Below, piece after piece: positions 8,923 through 20,191 of a stretch of DNA of 64,000 bases; the first letter of the stretch is position 1, and each line of letters begins with the position of its first letter. The DNA is from Pseudomonas sp. M30-35. GTDB lineage: Bacteria; Pseudomonadota; Gammaproteobacteria; Pseudomonadales; Pseudomonadaceae. A program made the translations under genes and the position numbers. The notes under the pieces are model-generated. The model was not told the origin of the DNA. It was given only the letters and a program-made list of their open reading frames with translations, and searched no databases. The DNA is taken from contig NZ_CP020892.1 of assembly GCF_002163625.1 (NCBI RefSeq), forward strand, positions 310,001 through 374,000, in the 5' to 3' direction.

Positions 8923-10281
8923 ATGAGTACCAAAATAGACCAGCTATCTAGCTGGCTGAAAGAACGCAAAATCACCGAAGTTGAGTGTCTGGTCAGCGAC
9001 CTTACCGGCATCGCCCGCGGCAAGATTTCGCCAACCAGCAAGTTCATCGCGGAAAAAGGCATGCGCCTTCCAGAAAGTGTATTGCTGCAAACCGTGACGG
9101 GCGACTATGTCGAAGACGACATCTATTACGACCTGCTTGATCCGGCGGACATCGACATGGTTTGTCGTCCCGACGAGACTGCCGTATTTCTTGTGCCTTG
9201 GGCGATTGAGCCGACCGCGCAGGTGATCCACGACACCTACGACAAGCAAGGCAACCCGATTGAGTTGTCGCCGCGCAACATTCTTAAGAAGGTACTCAAG
9301 CTCTATACCGATAAAGGTTGGCAGCCGATTATGGCGCCGGAAATGGAGTTTTACCTGACCAAGCGTAACGCTGATCCGGATTTCCCGCTGGAAGCCCCGC
9401 TCGGTCGTTCGGGTCGCCCTGAAACCGGACGTCAGTCGTTCTCGATCGATGCCGCGAACGAATTCGACCCGCTGTTTGAAGATATGTACGACTGGTGTGA
9501 AATCCAGGGCCTGGACCTCGATACCTTGATTCATGAGGAAGGTCCGGCGCAGATGGAAATTAACTTCCGTCATGGCGAACCACTGCATTTGGCAGATCAG
9601 GTGTTGGTGTTTAAGCGCACCATGCGTGAAGCGGCGCTCAAGCACGATGTAACGGCTACTTTTATGGCGAAGCCGATTACTGACCAGCCAGGTAGCGCGA
9701 TGCATGTGCACCAAAGCATCATCGACAAGGCGACGGGCAAGAACCTCTTCTCTAATGAAGACGGCACGATGAGTGAGTTGTTTCTGCACCACATTGGCGG
9801 TTTGCAGAAGTTGATTCCTGAGCTGTTGCCGCTGTTTGCGCCGAACGTTAACTCGTTCCGCCGCTTCCTGCCGGATACCTCGGCGCCGGTAAACGTGGAG
9901 TGGGGCGAAGAGAACCGCACCGTAGGTCTGCGTGTGCCTGATGCTGATCCACAAAACCGTCGTGTTGAAAACCGTTTGGCCGGTGCTGACGCCAATCCAT
10001 ATCTCGCGCTGGCAGCTAGTTTGTTATGCGGCTATATCGGTATGGTTGAAGGCATTGAGCCAAGTGCGCCAGTTGTCGGACGTGGTTATGAGCGCCGTAA
10101 CCTGCGTTTGCCACTGACTTTGGAAGCAGCACTGGAACGTATGGAAAGCTGCAAGGTGGCCGAGGAGTATCTGGGCCGCAAGTTCATCAGCGGCTACGTC
10201 GCGGTAAAACGTGCCGAGCATGAGAACTACAAGCGGGTGATCAGCTCATGGGAGCGTGAATTCCTGCTGCTGTCTGTGTAA
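8923..10281 (+). CDS. spuB: Glutamylpolyamine synthetase SpuB (glutamine synthetase family)
   Basis: Second GlnA-like synthetase of the locus, 452 residues. The motifs PEMEFYLTKRN, PAQMEINFRH, GSAMHVHQSI, EENRTVGLRVP and RLAGADANPYLALAAS mark the active site. The frame is open 27 codons upstream, overlapping spuA, but the ATG at 8923 is preceded by GAGG and gives the family N-terminus MSTKIDQLSSW. It differs from SpuI in its N-terminal half, so the two probably prefer different amine substrates, as among the pauA paralogs of P. aeruginosa. Confidence 0.94.
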   Translation: MSTKIDQLSSWLKERKITEVECLVSDLTGIARGKISPTSKFIAEKGMRLPESVLLQTVTGDYVEDDIYYDLLDPADIDMVCRPDETAVFLVPWAIEPTAQVIHDTYDKQGNPIELSPRNILKKVLKLYTDKGWQPIMAPEMEFYLTKRNADPDFPLEAPLGRSGRPETGRQSFSIDAANEFDPLFEDMYDWCEIQGLDLDTLIHEEGPAQMEINFRHGEPLHLADQVLVFKRTMREAALKHDVTATFMAKPITDQPGSAMHVHQSIIDKATGKNLFSNEDGTMSELFLHHIGGLQKLIPELLPLFAPNVNSFRRFLPDTSAPVNVEWGEENRTVGLRVPDADPQNRRVENRLAGADANPYLALAASLLCGYIGMVEGIEPSAPVVGRGYERRNLRLPLTLEAALERMESCKVAEEYLGRKFISGYVAVKRAEHENYKRVISSWEREFLLLSV

Positions 10282-10289
10282 TTGGACGC

Positions 10290-10314
10290 GCGCCGGACAT
10301 CACTTGTCCGGCGC
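10290..10314. other. Hairpin between spuB and spuC
   Basis: Perfect 10-bp stem GCGCCGGACA/TGTCCGGCGC with a 5-base loop, nine bases after the spuB stop and without a T-run. Likely an intercistronic processing or attenuation hairpin and not a full terminator. Confidence 0.6.
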
Positions 10315-10340
10315 TCGCTACATGCATTTTTGAGGTGGAT

Positions 10341-11714
10341 ATGACTAACCAAGCGACTAACCCGAAAACCCGTGAATGGCAGGCGATGAGCCGCGAGCAC
10401 CATCTCGCGCCGTTCAGCGACTTCAAACAGCTGGCGGAAGTAGGGCCGCGCATTATCACCCATGCAGACGGCGTTTATCTGTGGGACAGCGAGGGTAATA
10501 AAATCCTCGATGCCATGGCGGGTCTGTGGTGTGTGGCAGTGGGCTATGGTCGTAAGGAATTAGCCGAAGCTGCTTATAAACAGATGCAAGAGCTGCCGTA
10601 CTACAACATGTTCTTCATGACGGCCACGCCGCCAGCACTCGAACTGGCCAAGGCGATTGCAGAGCTGGCCCCGGAAGGTATGAACCATGTGTTCTTTACC
10701 GGCTCCGGTTCTGAAGGCAATGACACTATGCTGCGTATGGTCCGCCATTACTGGGCGATCAAGGGCAAGCCAAACAAGAAAGTCATCATCAGCCGCCTCA
10801 ACGGTTACCACGGTTCAACCGTGGCCGGTGCGAGCTTGGGTGGTATGACTTATATGCACGAACAAGGCGACTTGCCAATTCCAGGCATCGTCCATATTGC
10901 CCAGCCATACTGGTTTGCCGACGGCGGTGACATGACGCCCGATGAGTTCGGTATCTGGGCCGCTGAAGAGCTGGAAAAGAAAATTCTCGAAGTCGGTGCT
11001 GACAATGTCGGTGCTTTTATTGCTGAGCCAATTCAGGGCGCTGGCGGTGTGATTATTCCGCCAGATACTTACTGGCCGAAAGTGCGTGAGATCCTCGCCA
11101 AGTACGAGATTCTGTTTGTTGCTGACGAAGTAATTTGTGGCTTCGGTCGCACTGGTGAGTGGTTCGGTAGCGACTATTTCGGCAACGCTCCGGACATGAT
11201 GACTATCGCCAAGGGCCTGACCTCTGGGTACATCCCAATGGGCGGTTTAATTGTGCGCGATGAGATTGTTGAAGTGCTCAATCAAGGCGGTGATTTCAAC
11301 CATGGCTTCACCTATTCCGGGCACCCGGTTGCGGCGGCCGTTGGTTTGGAGAACCTGCGCATTCTGCGCGAAGAGAAGATTGTTGAGCGGGTTAAAGAAG
11401 AAACGGCACCGTATTTGCAGAAACGTTTACGAGAGCTGGCTGACCACCCGCTGGTGGGTGAGGTTCGCGGTGTTGGCATGCTCGGCGCCATTGAATTGGT
11501 GAAGAACAAAGCAACGCGTGAGCGTTATCCGAGTGATAAAGGTGTTGGCATGATTTGCCGTACTCACTGCTTCAGCAATGGTTTGATCATGCGTGCCGTG
11601 GGCGACACCATGATTATTTCGCCACCGCTGGTTATCACTAAGGCAGAGATCGACGAACTGGTTACCAAGGCGCGTCAATGTCTCGATCTGACGGCTGAGG
11701 AGGTACTGGGTTAA
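10341..11714 (+). CDS. spuC: Putrescine:pyruvate aminotransferase SpuC
   Basis: Class III PLP aminotransferase, 457 residues. In P. aeruginosa SpuC transfers the amine of putrescine or cadaverine to pyruvate. The PLP lysine is in IAKGLTSGYIPMGG; other family blocks are YYNMFFMTATPPA, GSGSEGNDTMLRMV and ADEVICGFGRTGEWF. The ATG at 10341 follows GAGGTG directly; a GTG two codons earlier is inside this site and is rejected. A paralog with the same motif set lies at 22175-23557. Confidence 0.95.
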   Translation: MTNQATNPKTREWQAMSREHHLAPFSDFKQLAEVGPRIITHADGVYLWDSEGNKILDAMAGLWCVAVGYGRKELAEAAYKQMQELPYYNMFFMTATPPALELAKAIAELAPEGMNHVFFTGSGSEGNDTMLRMVRHYWAIKGKPNKKVIISRLNGYHGSTVAGASLGGMTYMHEQGDLPIPGIVHIAQPYWFADGGDMTPDEFGIWAAEELEKKILEVGADNVGAFIAEPIQGAGGVIIPPDTYWPKVREILAKYEILFVADEVICGFGRTGEWFGSDYFGNAPDMMTIAKGLTSGYIPMGGLIVRDEIVEVLNQGGDFNHGFTYSGHPVAAAVGLENLRILREEKIVERVKEETAPYLQKRLRELADHPLVGEVRGVGMLGAIELVKNKATRERYPSDKGVGMICRTHCFSNGLIMRAVGDTMIISPPLVITKAEIDELVTKARQCLDLTAEEVLG

Positions 11715-11723
11715 AGCATCTGA

Positions 11724-12971
<1,248 letters not shown>

Positions 12972-12996
12972 GCGTTGTTGATTTAAGACTGTAGCT

Positions 12997-13029
12997 CTGC
13001 ATCAGGCGGGAAACCTCCGCCTGATGCAG
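12997..13029 (+). terminator. Strong hairpin after spuD
   Basis: CTGCATCAGGCGG and CCGCCTGATGCAG form a perfect 13-bp stem with a 7-base loop, 25 bases after the spuD stop. No T-run follows. It may attenuate transcription between spuD and the rest of the operon or protect the spuD message. Confidence 0.65.
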
Positions 13030-13082
13030 AAGTTGTAACCCGCTGGTGGTATCAAAAATGGATACAGCTTTCCTGGCATTCA

Positions 13083-13267
13083 GGAGCTTCTGAAAAAGGT
13101 AGTGAGCGACGGGAGTACAAGGCGAAAAGGTGCGAGATAGCGACCGGGGTCGCGCTCGACTTTAGTTGTCCTAAATGTGCATGTTGAGCAGCTTTTCAAC
13201 CCAGCACGGGCTGCCCCAGCATCGGCTGCCGCAGTAATCCCTAGCGCAGTAGTTTTTCAGAGGTTCC
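13083..13267 (+). mobile_element. MITE-like element, copy 1
   Basis: 185-base non-coding element bounded by GGAGCTTCTGAAAAA (13083-13097) and its near reverse complement TTTTTCAGAGGTTCC (13253-13267). Its reverse complement matches the element at 63291-63445 nearly throughout, including the internal GCGACCGGGGTCGCGCTCGA block and GACTTTAGTTG. Copy 1 is longer by an insertion near its right end. The flanks (TTCA, TTAG) do not make a clean target duplication. It carries no transposase and would need one in trans. Confidence 0.85.
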
Positions 13268-13486
13268 TTAGCTGTGCCCGGTCAACTGGAAAAGGGAGCT
13301 TGCATGTATTGTTCAATTCTTCTGTTCGCCGCTATGTGCGTTCAGTTTGAGATCTCGCGATCAGCTACTCGGTCGCCAGGGAGCGCGGTAAATACCGTGT
13401 TGTTCAGCCTGACAAGCAATGGACTACTGAACAGAAGCAATTTTATCCGATACAGTGCCGGCCCTTTTTTGGCCGCTCAATAATAA

Positions 13487-14596
<1,110 letters not shown>

Positions 14597-14649
14597 TTTA
14601 AGCAGCCCGCTGCCAAGTCGGCGGGCGCGATTTCGCGGGAGTTTTGGTA

Positions 14650-15792
14650 ATGGCAGTTGCTTCTAGCACCTATAAAAAGGTCCTTGAGGGTGATCAGCAA
14701 CCGAAAGAGGTGCTGGTTAAAATCGAACGTGTGACCAAGAAATTTGATGAAACGGTTGCCGTTGAAGATGTCTCTCTGACTATCAATAAAGGCGAGATCT
14801 TTGCCTTGCTAGGCGGTTCTGGCTCGGGAAAATCAACGCTATTACGCATGTTGGCAGGTTTTGAACGACCGACCGAGGGGCGCATCTTCCTCGACGGTGA
14901 AGACATCACCGATATGCCGCCATACGAACGACCAATCAACATGATGTTTCAGTCTTACGCATTGTTCCCGCATATGACTGTGGCTGAAAACATCGCTTTC
15001 GGTCTCAAGCAAGACAAAATGCCAAAAGCTGACATTGAGGCGCGTGTTGCCGAGATGCTCAAGTTGGTGCACATGACCGAATATGCCAAGCGCAAGCCGC
15101 ATCAGTTGTCGGGTGGTCAACGTCAGCGTGTGGCACTGGCACGCTCTCTGGCGAAAAGCCCGAAGCTGCTGTTGCTCGATGAGCCAATGGGCGCTCTGGA
15201 TAAAAAACTGCGCTCTGAAATGCAGTTGGAACTGGTTGAGATCATCGAGCGCGTAGGCGTGACCTGCGTAATGGTGACCCACGACCAGGAAGAAGCCATG
15301 ACCATGGCCCAGCGCATTGCCATTATGCACCTGGGTTGGATTGCGCAGATCGGTAGCCCGATTGATATTTATGAAACACCGACCAGTCGCCTGGTTTGCG
15401 AGTTCATTGGTAACGTCAACCTGTTTGAAGGCCAGGTGGTTGAAGATGCTGAAGCGCATGCGCTGATCGACAGCCCAGACCTTGAACGCAATATTTTTGT
15501 GGGCCACGGTGTCAGTACCTCGGTACAAGACAAGAGCATCACCTACGCGATTCGCCCTGAAAAACTGCTGGTCACCACTGAACAGCCAGCATTCGAATAC
15601 AACTGGTCGCGCGGTACTGTGCATGACATCGCCTACCTTGGCGGTCACTCGGTATTCCACGTGCAGCTGCCAAGTGGCAAGATCGTTCAGTCCTTCGTGG
15701 CTAACGCTGAGCGCCGTGGCGCACGACCTACTTGGGACGACCAAGTCTTCGTCTGGTGGGAGGACGATAGCGGGGTGGCATTGCGCTCATGA
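14650..15792 (+). CDS. spuF: Polyamine ABC transporter ATPase SpuF
   Basis: PotA/PotG-type ATPase of 380 residues that powers SpuGH. Walker A GGSGSGKST (about residues 60-68), signature LSGGQRQR, Walker B LLLLDEPMGALD and the H-loop VMVTHDQEE are present, followed by a TOBE domain near the C-terminus (YAIRPEKLLV). The ATG at 14650 is preferred; a TTG two codons upstream is in frame but weaker. It overlaps spuG by four bases (ATGA), giving translational coupling. Confidence 0.95.
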   Translation: MAVASSTYKKVLEGDQQPKEVLVKIERVTKKFDETVAVEDVSLTINKGEIFALLGGSGSGKSTLLRMLAGFERPTEGRIFLDGEDITDMPPYERPINMMFQSYALFPHMTVAENIAFGLKQDKMPKADIEARVAEMLKLVHMTEYAKRKPHQLSGGQRQRVALARSLAKSPKLLLLDEPMGALDKKLRSEMQLELVEIIERVGVTCVMVTHDQEEAMTMAQRIAIMHLGWIAQIGSPIDIYETPTSRLVCEFIGNVNLFEGQVVEDAEAHALIDSPDLERNIFVGHGVSTSVQDKSITYAIRPEKLLVTTEQPAFEYNWSRGTVHDIAYLGGHSVFHVQLPSGKIVQSFVANAERRGARPTWDDQVFVWWEDDSGVALRS

Positions 15793-16700
15793 ACATATCC
15801 CGAAGCATCAGTCGCCGGATGCCCAAGGGCCGGCATGTCGTAATCGGCATTCCGTTCATTTGGCTATTTCTGTTCTTCCTGCTGCCTTTCATCATCGTGA
15901 TGAAAATCAGCTTTGCCGAAGCAGACGTCGCGATTCCGCCATACACCGAGATTTACACCTGGGCTGAAGGTCAGCTGTCGATCATTCTCAATCTGGGTAA
16001 CTACATCTTCCTCACCGAAGATGAACTGTACGTGGCAGCCTATCTGGGCTCGCTGAAGATGGCTTTCATCAGCACGTTGATCTGCCTGTTCATTGGCTAT
16101 CCAATGGCTTACGCGATTGCCCGTGCCAACAAAGAAATGCAGATGGTTTATCTGCTGTTGGTGATGATGCCGACCTGGACTGCGATCCTGATCCGGGTTT
16201 ACGCCTGGATGGGCATCCTCAGTAACAACGGTTTGCTCAATGGTTTCCTGATGTCGATTGGGGTTATCAGTGAGCCGTTACAGATACTCAATACCAACTT
16301 TGCGGTGTACATCGGTATTGTTTATTCGTACTTGCCATTTATGATTCTGCCGCTGTTTGCCAACTTGGTTAAACATGATCAGAGCTTGCTTGAAGCAGCC
16401 TCTGACCTCGGTTCAAGCACCTTTAACAGCTTCTGGAAAATCACTGTTCCGCTGTCTAAAAACGGCATCATTGCGGGCTGCATGTTGGTATTCATTCCAG
16501 CGGTAGGCGAGTTCGTGATTCCTGAACTGTTGGGTGGTCCAGAAACGCTGATGATCGGTAAAGTGCTTTGGCAAGAGTTCTTTAACAACCGTGATTGGCC
16601 GGTTGCTTCGGCACTGGCGGTGGTGATGCTGGCGCTGTTGATCGTGCCAATCATCCTGTTCAACCGTAACCAAGCCAAAGAGATGGAGGGCAGGGCATGA
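15789..16700 (+). CDS. spuG: Polyamine ABC transporter permease SpuG
   Basis: PotH/PotB-type inner-membrane permease of 303 residues. Six hydrophobic segments are visible, beginning with IPFIWLFLFFLLPFIIVM, and the cytoplasmic EAA loop reads LEAASDLGSSTFNSFWKITV. Start and stop both sit in ATGA overlaps with spuF and spuH, so the three are produced together. It forms a heterodimer with SpuH in the family model. Confidence 0.95.
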   Translation: MNISRSISRRMPKGRHVVIGIPFIWLFLFFLLPFIIVMKISFAEADVAIPPYTEIYTWAEGQLSIILNLGNYIFLTEDELYVAAYLGSLKMAFISTLICLFIGYPMAYAIARANKEMQMVYLLLVMMPTWTAILIRVYAWMGILSNNGLLNGFLMSIGVISEPLQILNTNFAVYIGIVYSYLPFMILPLFANLVKHDQSLLEAASDLGSSTFNSFWKITVPLSKNGIIAGCMLVFIPAVGEFVIPELLGGPETLMIGKVLWQEFFNNRDWPVASALAVVMLALLIVPIILFNRNQAKEMEGRA

Positions 16701-17575
16701 ATAAGCGCTTTAGTTTCTCCAACATTATGCTTTGGGTCGGCTTCCTGTTTATCTACCTGCCGATGCTTATCTTGGTCATCTACTCGTTCAACGGTTCCCG
16801 TCTGGTAACCGTTTGGGGTGGCTGGTCGGTTAAGTGGTACGTCGGTTTGCTTGATAACACGCAGTTGATCAGTGCGGTCATGCGCTCGCTGGAAATCGCC
16901 TGCTACACCGCAATTGCTGCGGTGGTGCTGGGTACGATGGCAGCGTTTGTGTTGACTCGTGTGACACGCTTTAAAGGCCGCACCATGTTCGGTGGCTTGG
17001 TCACCGCCCCACTGGTAATGCCAGAGGTCATCACCGGTCTGTCGTTGTTGCTGCTGTTTGTGGCGATGGCGCAGATTTTAGGCTGGCCATCGGAGCGTGG
17101 CATCGTAACCATCTGGATCGCGCACACCACCTTCTGCACCGCCTATGTGGCTGTGGTTGTGTCGTCGCGCTTGCGTGAACTGGACCTGTCGATCGAGGAA
17201 GCGGCGATGGACCTCGGCGCGCGCCCATTGAAGGTGTTCTTCTTGATCACCATTCCAATGATCGCGCCATCGTTGGCAGCCGGTGCAATGATGTCCTTCG
17301 CACTGTCGCTGGATGACCTGGTATTGGCGAGCTTCGTTTCCGGGCCGGGTTCTACGACCTTGCCGATGGAAGTGTTCTCGGCGGTACGTCTTGGGGTTAA
17401 ACCTGAGATCAACGCCATCGCCAGTCTGATCCTGCTCTCGGTATCGCTGGTGACCTTGATGGTCTGGGCGCTGACTCGTCGTGCGGAAAACGCACGCAAG
17501 AAAGCAGTTCAACAGGCGATTGACGAGGGAACAAAATCGACTTGGAAGCAAGCTCCGACGAGCGCCAAAAGCTGA
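16697..17575 (+). CDS. spuH: Polyamine ABC transporter permease SpuH
   Basis: PotI/PotC-type permease of 292 residues, last gene of the spu operon. Six hydrophobic segments; EAA loop IEEAAMDLGARPLKVFFLIT. The C-terminal tail after the last helix is charged (RRAENARKKAVQQ). A strong terminator follows 20 bases later. In P. aeruginosa hacB comes next, but here it is 33 kb away. Confidence 0.95.
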   Translation: MNKRFSFSNIMLWVGFLFIYLPMLILVIYSFNGSRLVTVWGGWSVKWYVGLLDNTQLISAVMRSLEIACYTAIAAVVLGTMAAFVLTRVTRFKGRTMFGGLVTAPLVMPEVITGLSLLLLFVAMAQILGWPSERGIVTIWIAHTTFCTAYVAVVVSSRLRELDLSIEEAAMDLGARPLKVFFLITIPMIAPSLAAGAMMSFALSLDDLVLASFVSGPGSTTLPMEVFSAVRLGVKPEINAIASLILLSVSLVTLMVWALTRRAENARKKAVQQAIDEGTKSTWKQAPTSAKS

Positions 17576-17591
17576 TTGATAAACGGTGAAT

Positions 17592-17620
17592 AAAAACGGG
17601 CCTTATTGGCCCGTTTTTTT
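17592..17620 (+). terminator. Rho-independent terminator of the spu operon
   Basis: AAAACGGGCC TTATT GGCCCGTTTTTTT: a 9-10-bp stem followed by seven T residues, immediately downstream of spuH. Confidence 0.95.
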
Positions 17621-17968
17621 ATACTTTAAATTTAAAGCTTTAACCGTAGTTGTCGATTAATAGTTATGCGCTGTGCAACTGGGATGGCTGATTAATACTA
17701 TTGTACTGATGACGAATGCCAAGCAAAGCTGCATAGTTAAATTGTCAGTAGTGGCTAAATAGTGGCGTGCGGTTGAATCCCACTGATTACGCAGCCTGTA
17801 CAAGTTTCAGTGTAAAGCTTGTAAAGATTTTCGCGTATTAAAAGTTGTGTCGATATAGCGATTAATGGATTAGCTAATAAGTATTAATACATAAGCAATG
17901 TGTATGTGCTTGTGCAATATCAGTGTATGCAGTTTCTAATTGAATACAGGGCCGGCGAGGGTCACTTC
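17621..17968. other. AT-rich leader of the chemoreceptor gene
   Basis: No gene seen. The stretch is clearly more AT-rich than its neighbours and contains the palindrome CTTTAAATTTAAAG near 17623-17636 and several TATTAAT-like candidate promoter elements close to 17830-17895. Confidence 0.5.
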
Positions 17969-19288
17969 ATGTTTAATGCATTGCGTAAAACAGATCGCTT
18001 AGAACAAGAGCGCGCAACGATTGCATTGGCTGCGGTCAGTGAGAAGTTAGCGGCAATCAGTCGTTCAATGGTGATGATTGAATTCCGCCCTGACGGCATC
18101 ATTCTCGATGCTAATCAGAATTTCTGTGAAGCCATGGGGTATGGCGCGGAGGAGATCCGCGGCAAGCATCACCGAATCTTTTGCGAGGAGTCTTATTATC
18201 GCAGCGAGGCGTACACCAAGCTATGGGCCGATCTGGCGCGAGGTGAGCCGATCAGCGACACCTTTATGCGTTTGGATAAGTCAGGGCGCGAACTTTGGCT
18301 TGAAGCCAGCTACATGCCGGTTAGAGACGCTAATAATCAAGTTGTGAGCGTGATCAAAATTGCCTCCGATGTTACTCAGCAGGTGCACCGGGAACGTGAA
18401 GGCAAAAGCATTATGGATGCGCTGAGCCGTTCGATGGCAGTCATTGAGTTTTCCCCGGATGGGCACATCCTAAGTGCCAATGAAAACTTCCTGAAAACGA
18501 CGCATTACTCACTTGATCAAGTGAAAGGCCAACACCATCGTATTTTTTGTGACCGCAGTGAAAGCGAGTCGATGGGATACAAGAACTTTTGGGCCTCGCT
18601 GAACCGTGGTGAATTTCATTCCGGGCGTTTTAAGCGCGTTGACAGTCGCGGCCAGCGAATCTTTCTTGAAGCCTCTTACAACCCGATCTTTGATGCCAAA
18701 GGCCGCTTGTACAAGGTGGTTAAGTTTGCCAGTGATATCACCGAGCAAATGGTTGGCCAGCAAAGCGCTGCAGATGCTGCGCATGCCACCTCATTGCAAA
18801 CCGATACGTGCGCGCAGAAAGGTTCTTCAGTTGTGCAGCAAACGGTCAAGGTGATTGAAGATATCTCCAGCGACTTGAATAATGCGGCGAAGAGTATTGA
18901 TGCGGTGAACAAACAGTCTGAGCTGATCGGCAATATTGTTCAGACTATTCGCGGTATTGCCGACCAGACCAACCTGCTTGCACTCAACGCGGCTATCGAG
19001 GCGGCCCGGGCAGGCGAACATGGCCGTGGCTTTGCTGTCGTTGCCGATGAAGTTCGAAGTCTCGCTGCGCGTACCAGCAAGGCAACACTTGAGATTGTCG
19101 AGGTGGTACGCCAGAACCACGAACTGTCGCTCAGCGCAGTTGAAAGCATGCGTTCGAGTTTGGGCCGAACTGAACAGGGCGTCGAACTGGCCAATGAGGC
19201 CGGTGAGGTGATTCTCGAAATCCAGCAAGGTTCACGGCATGTTGTGGATGCTATCAGTCAGTTCAGCACCACGCTGCGGCTGCAGTAA
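17969..19288 (+). CDS. Soluble PAS-PAS methyl-accepting chemotaxis protein, BdlA/Aer-like
   Basis: Signal transducer of 439 residues without membrane segments. Two tandem PAS domains (about residues 35-140 and 155-265) share [10 protein letters not shown] / [10 protein letters not shown] starts and a common GxHHRIFC element, followed by a short methyl-accepting domain with the kinase-control tip [19 protein letters not shown]. This is the architecture of P. aeruginosa BdlA, a biofilm dispersion regulator that also lacks membrane spans. The ATG at 17969 follows GGCGAGGG; an upstream in-frame ATG lacks such a site. The ligand or cofactor is unknown; haem or FAD is possible for such PAS domains. 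Confidence 0.9.
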   Translation: MFNALRKTDRLEQERATIALAAVSEKLAAISRSMVMIEFRPDGIILDANQNFCEAMGYGAEEIRGKHHRIFCEESYYRSEAYTKLWADLARGEPISDTFMRLDKSGRELWLEASYMPVRDANNQVVSVIKIASDVTQQVHREREGKSIMDALSRSMAVIEFSPDGHILSANENFLKTTHYSLDQVKGQHHRIFCDRSESESMGYKNFWASLNRGEFHSGRFKRVDSRGQRIFLEASYNPIFDAKGRLYKVVKFASDITEQMVGQQSAADAAHATSLQTDTCAQKGSSVVQQTVKVIEDISSDLNNAAKSIDAVNKQSELIGNIVQTIRGIADQTNLLALNAAIEAARAGEHGRGFAVVADEVRSLAARTSKATLEIVEVVRQNHELSLSAVESMRSSLGRTEQGVELANEAGEVILEIQQGSRHVVDAISQFSTTLRLQ

Positions 19289-19295
19289 GAAGCAA

Positions 19296-19350
19296 TCAAT
19301 GGTCGCGGCATCTATCGCCAGTACCGAGCGATAGATGCCGCGACCTTGAT
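19296..19350. terminator. Bidirectional hairpin between chemoreceptor and ABC genes
   Basis: GGTCGCGGCATCTATCG (19301-19317) and CGATAGATGCCGCGACC (19329-19345) form a perfect 17-bp stem with an 11-base loop, extended by ATCAA/TTGAT. It lies between convergent genes and probably stops both transcripts, although T-runs are short. Confidence 0.8.
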
Positions 19351-19354
19351 CTGA

Positions 19355-20191
19355 TTAGTCTGCGTCTTCCAGTTCGTCGTGCAGCAAACCAAGGATCTGG
19401 CGTTTCATGCCGATGAATTGTTGATCCATAACCATATCGAGGTCACGTGGGCGCTGAATTGGCACATCCAGCGTTTGCTGAATATGACCCGGCCGTGCGC
19501 CCATTACATAAATCCGATCACCCAGCAGAACGGCTTCATCAATGTCATGGGTGACAAACACCACGGTCTTCTTGCGGTTTTCCCAGATGCGTAACAACAG
19601 CTTTTGCATTTGCATACGGGTCTGGCTGTCGAGCGCGCCGAATGGCTCATCCATCAACAGAATTTGCGGGTCATTGGCTAATGCGCGAGCAATCGCTACG
19701 CGCTGCATCATGCCGCCAGATAGCTGTTTGGGGTAGTTATCCGCAAAAGACGTCAGGCCAACCTCGTTGAGATAGAAATCCACCACCTCTTTACGCTCAG
19801 CAACCGGCATGCGTTTGCGCTTAAGCCCAAACTCAATATTCTGGCGCACGGTCAACCACGGGAATAGCGTGTAGCTTTGGAACACCATGCCGCGGTCTGC
19901 ACCGGGACCGTCAACCCGTTGCCCGCCCACGTATATCTCGCCATCGCTGGGCTCAGCAAGCCCGGCTGTTAAATAAAGAAGACTGGATTTACCGCATCCG
20001 GAAGGGCCAACTATCACTGCGAACTGTTGGTCAGGAACTTCCAGTGAGACGTTATCCAGCGCAGTGAAAACGCCGCCCGATGGTGTGTCGTAACGCAGAC
20101 TGACGTTGTTCACACGCAGTCGCGCAGGCAGGTCGTTAGGCTCTGTTACAGATGCCTGAATGTCGTGTCGCACCGCAGCTACTGCGCCCAT
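19355..20191 (-). CDS. ABC transporter ATPase, NitT/TauT type
   Basis: ATPase of 278 residues of the SsuB/TauB family. Walker A GPSGCGKSS, signature LSGGMMQR, Walker B ILLMDEPFGALD, H-loop VFVTHDIDEAV. The reading frame is open much further upstream but that part is antisense-like text inside the permease; the ATG at 20189-20191 (MGAVAAVRHD) overlaps the permease stop by 13 bases and is preferred. It is the last gene of a five-gene minus-strand set with a dehydrogenase and an aminotransferase. Confidence 0.92.
   Translation of the reverse strand: MGAVAAVRHDIQASVTEPNDLPARLRVNNVSLRYDTPSGGVFTALDNVSLEVPDQQFAVIVGPSGCGKSSLLYLTAGLAEPSDGEIYVGGQRVDGPGADRGMVFQSYTLFPWLTVRQNIEFGLKRKRMPVAERKEVVDFYLNEVGLTSFADNYPKQLSGGMMQRVAIARALANDPQILLMDEPFGALDSQTRMQMQKLLLRIWENRKKTVVFVTHDIDEAVLLGDRIYVMGARPGHIQQTLDVPIQRPRDLDMVMDQQFIGMKRQILGLLHDELEDAD

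Noticed and set aside
8944..9954. 336-codon minus-strand frame
   Set aside because: Antisense to spuB; His/Arg-rich shadow translation without domain features.
13274..13483. 69-codon ORF between the MITE and spuE
   Set aside because: No ribosome site of note, no homology features, overlaps inverted repeats in the spuE leader.
14842..15744. 300-codon minus-strand frame
   Set aside because: Antisense to spuF.
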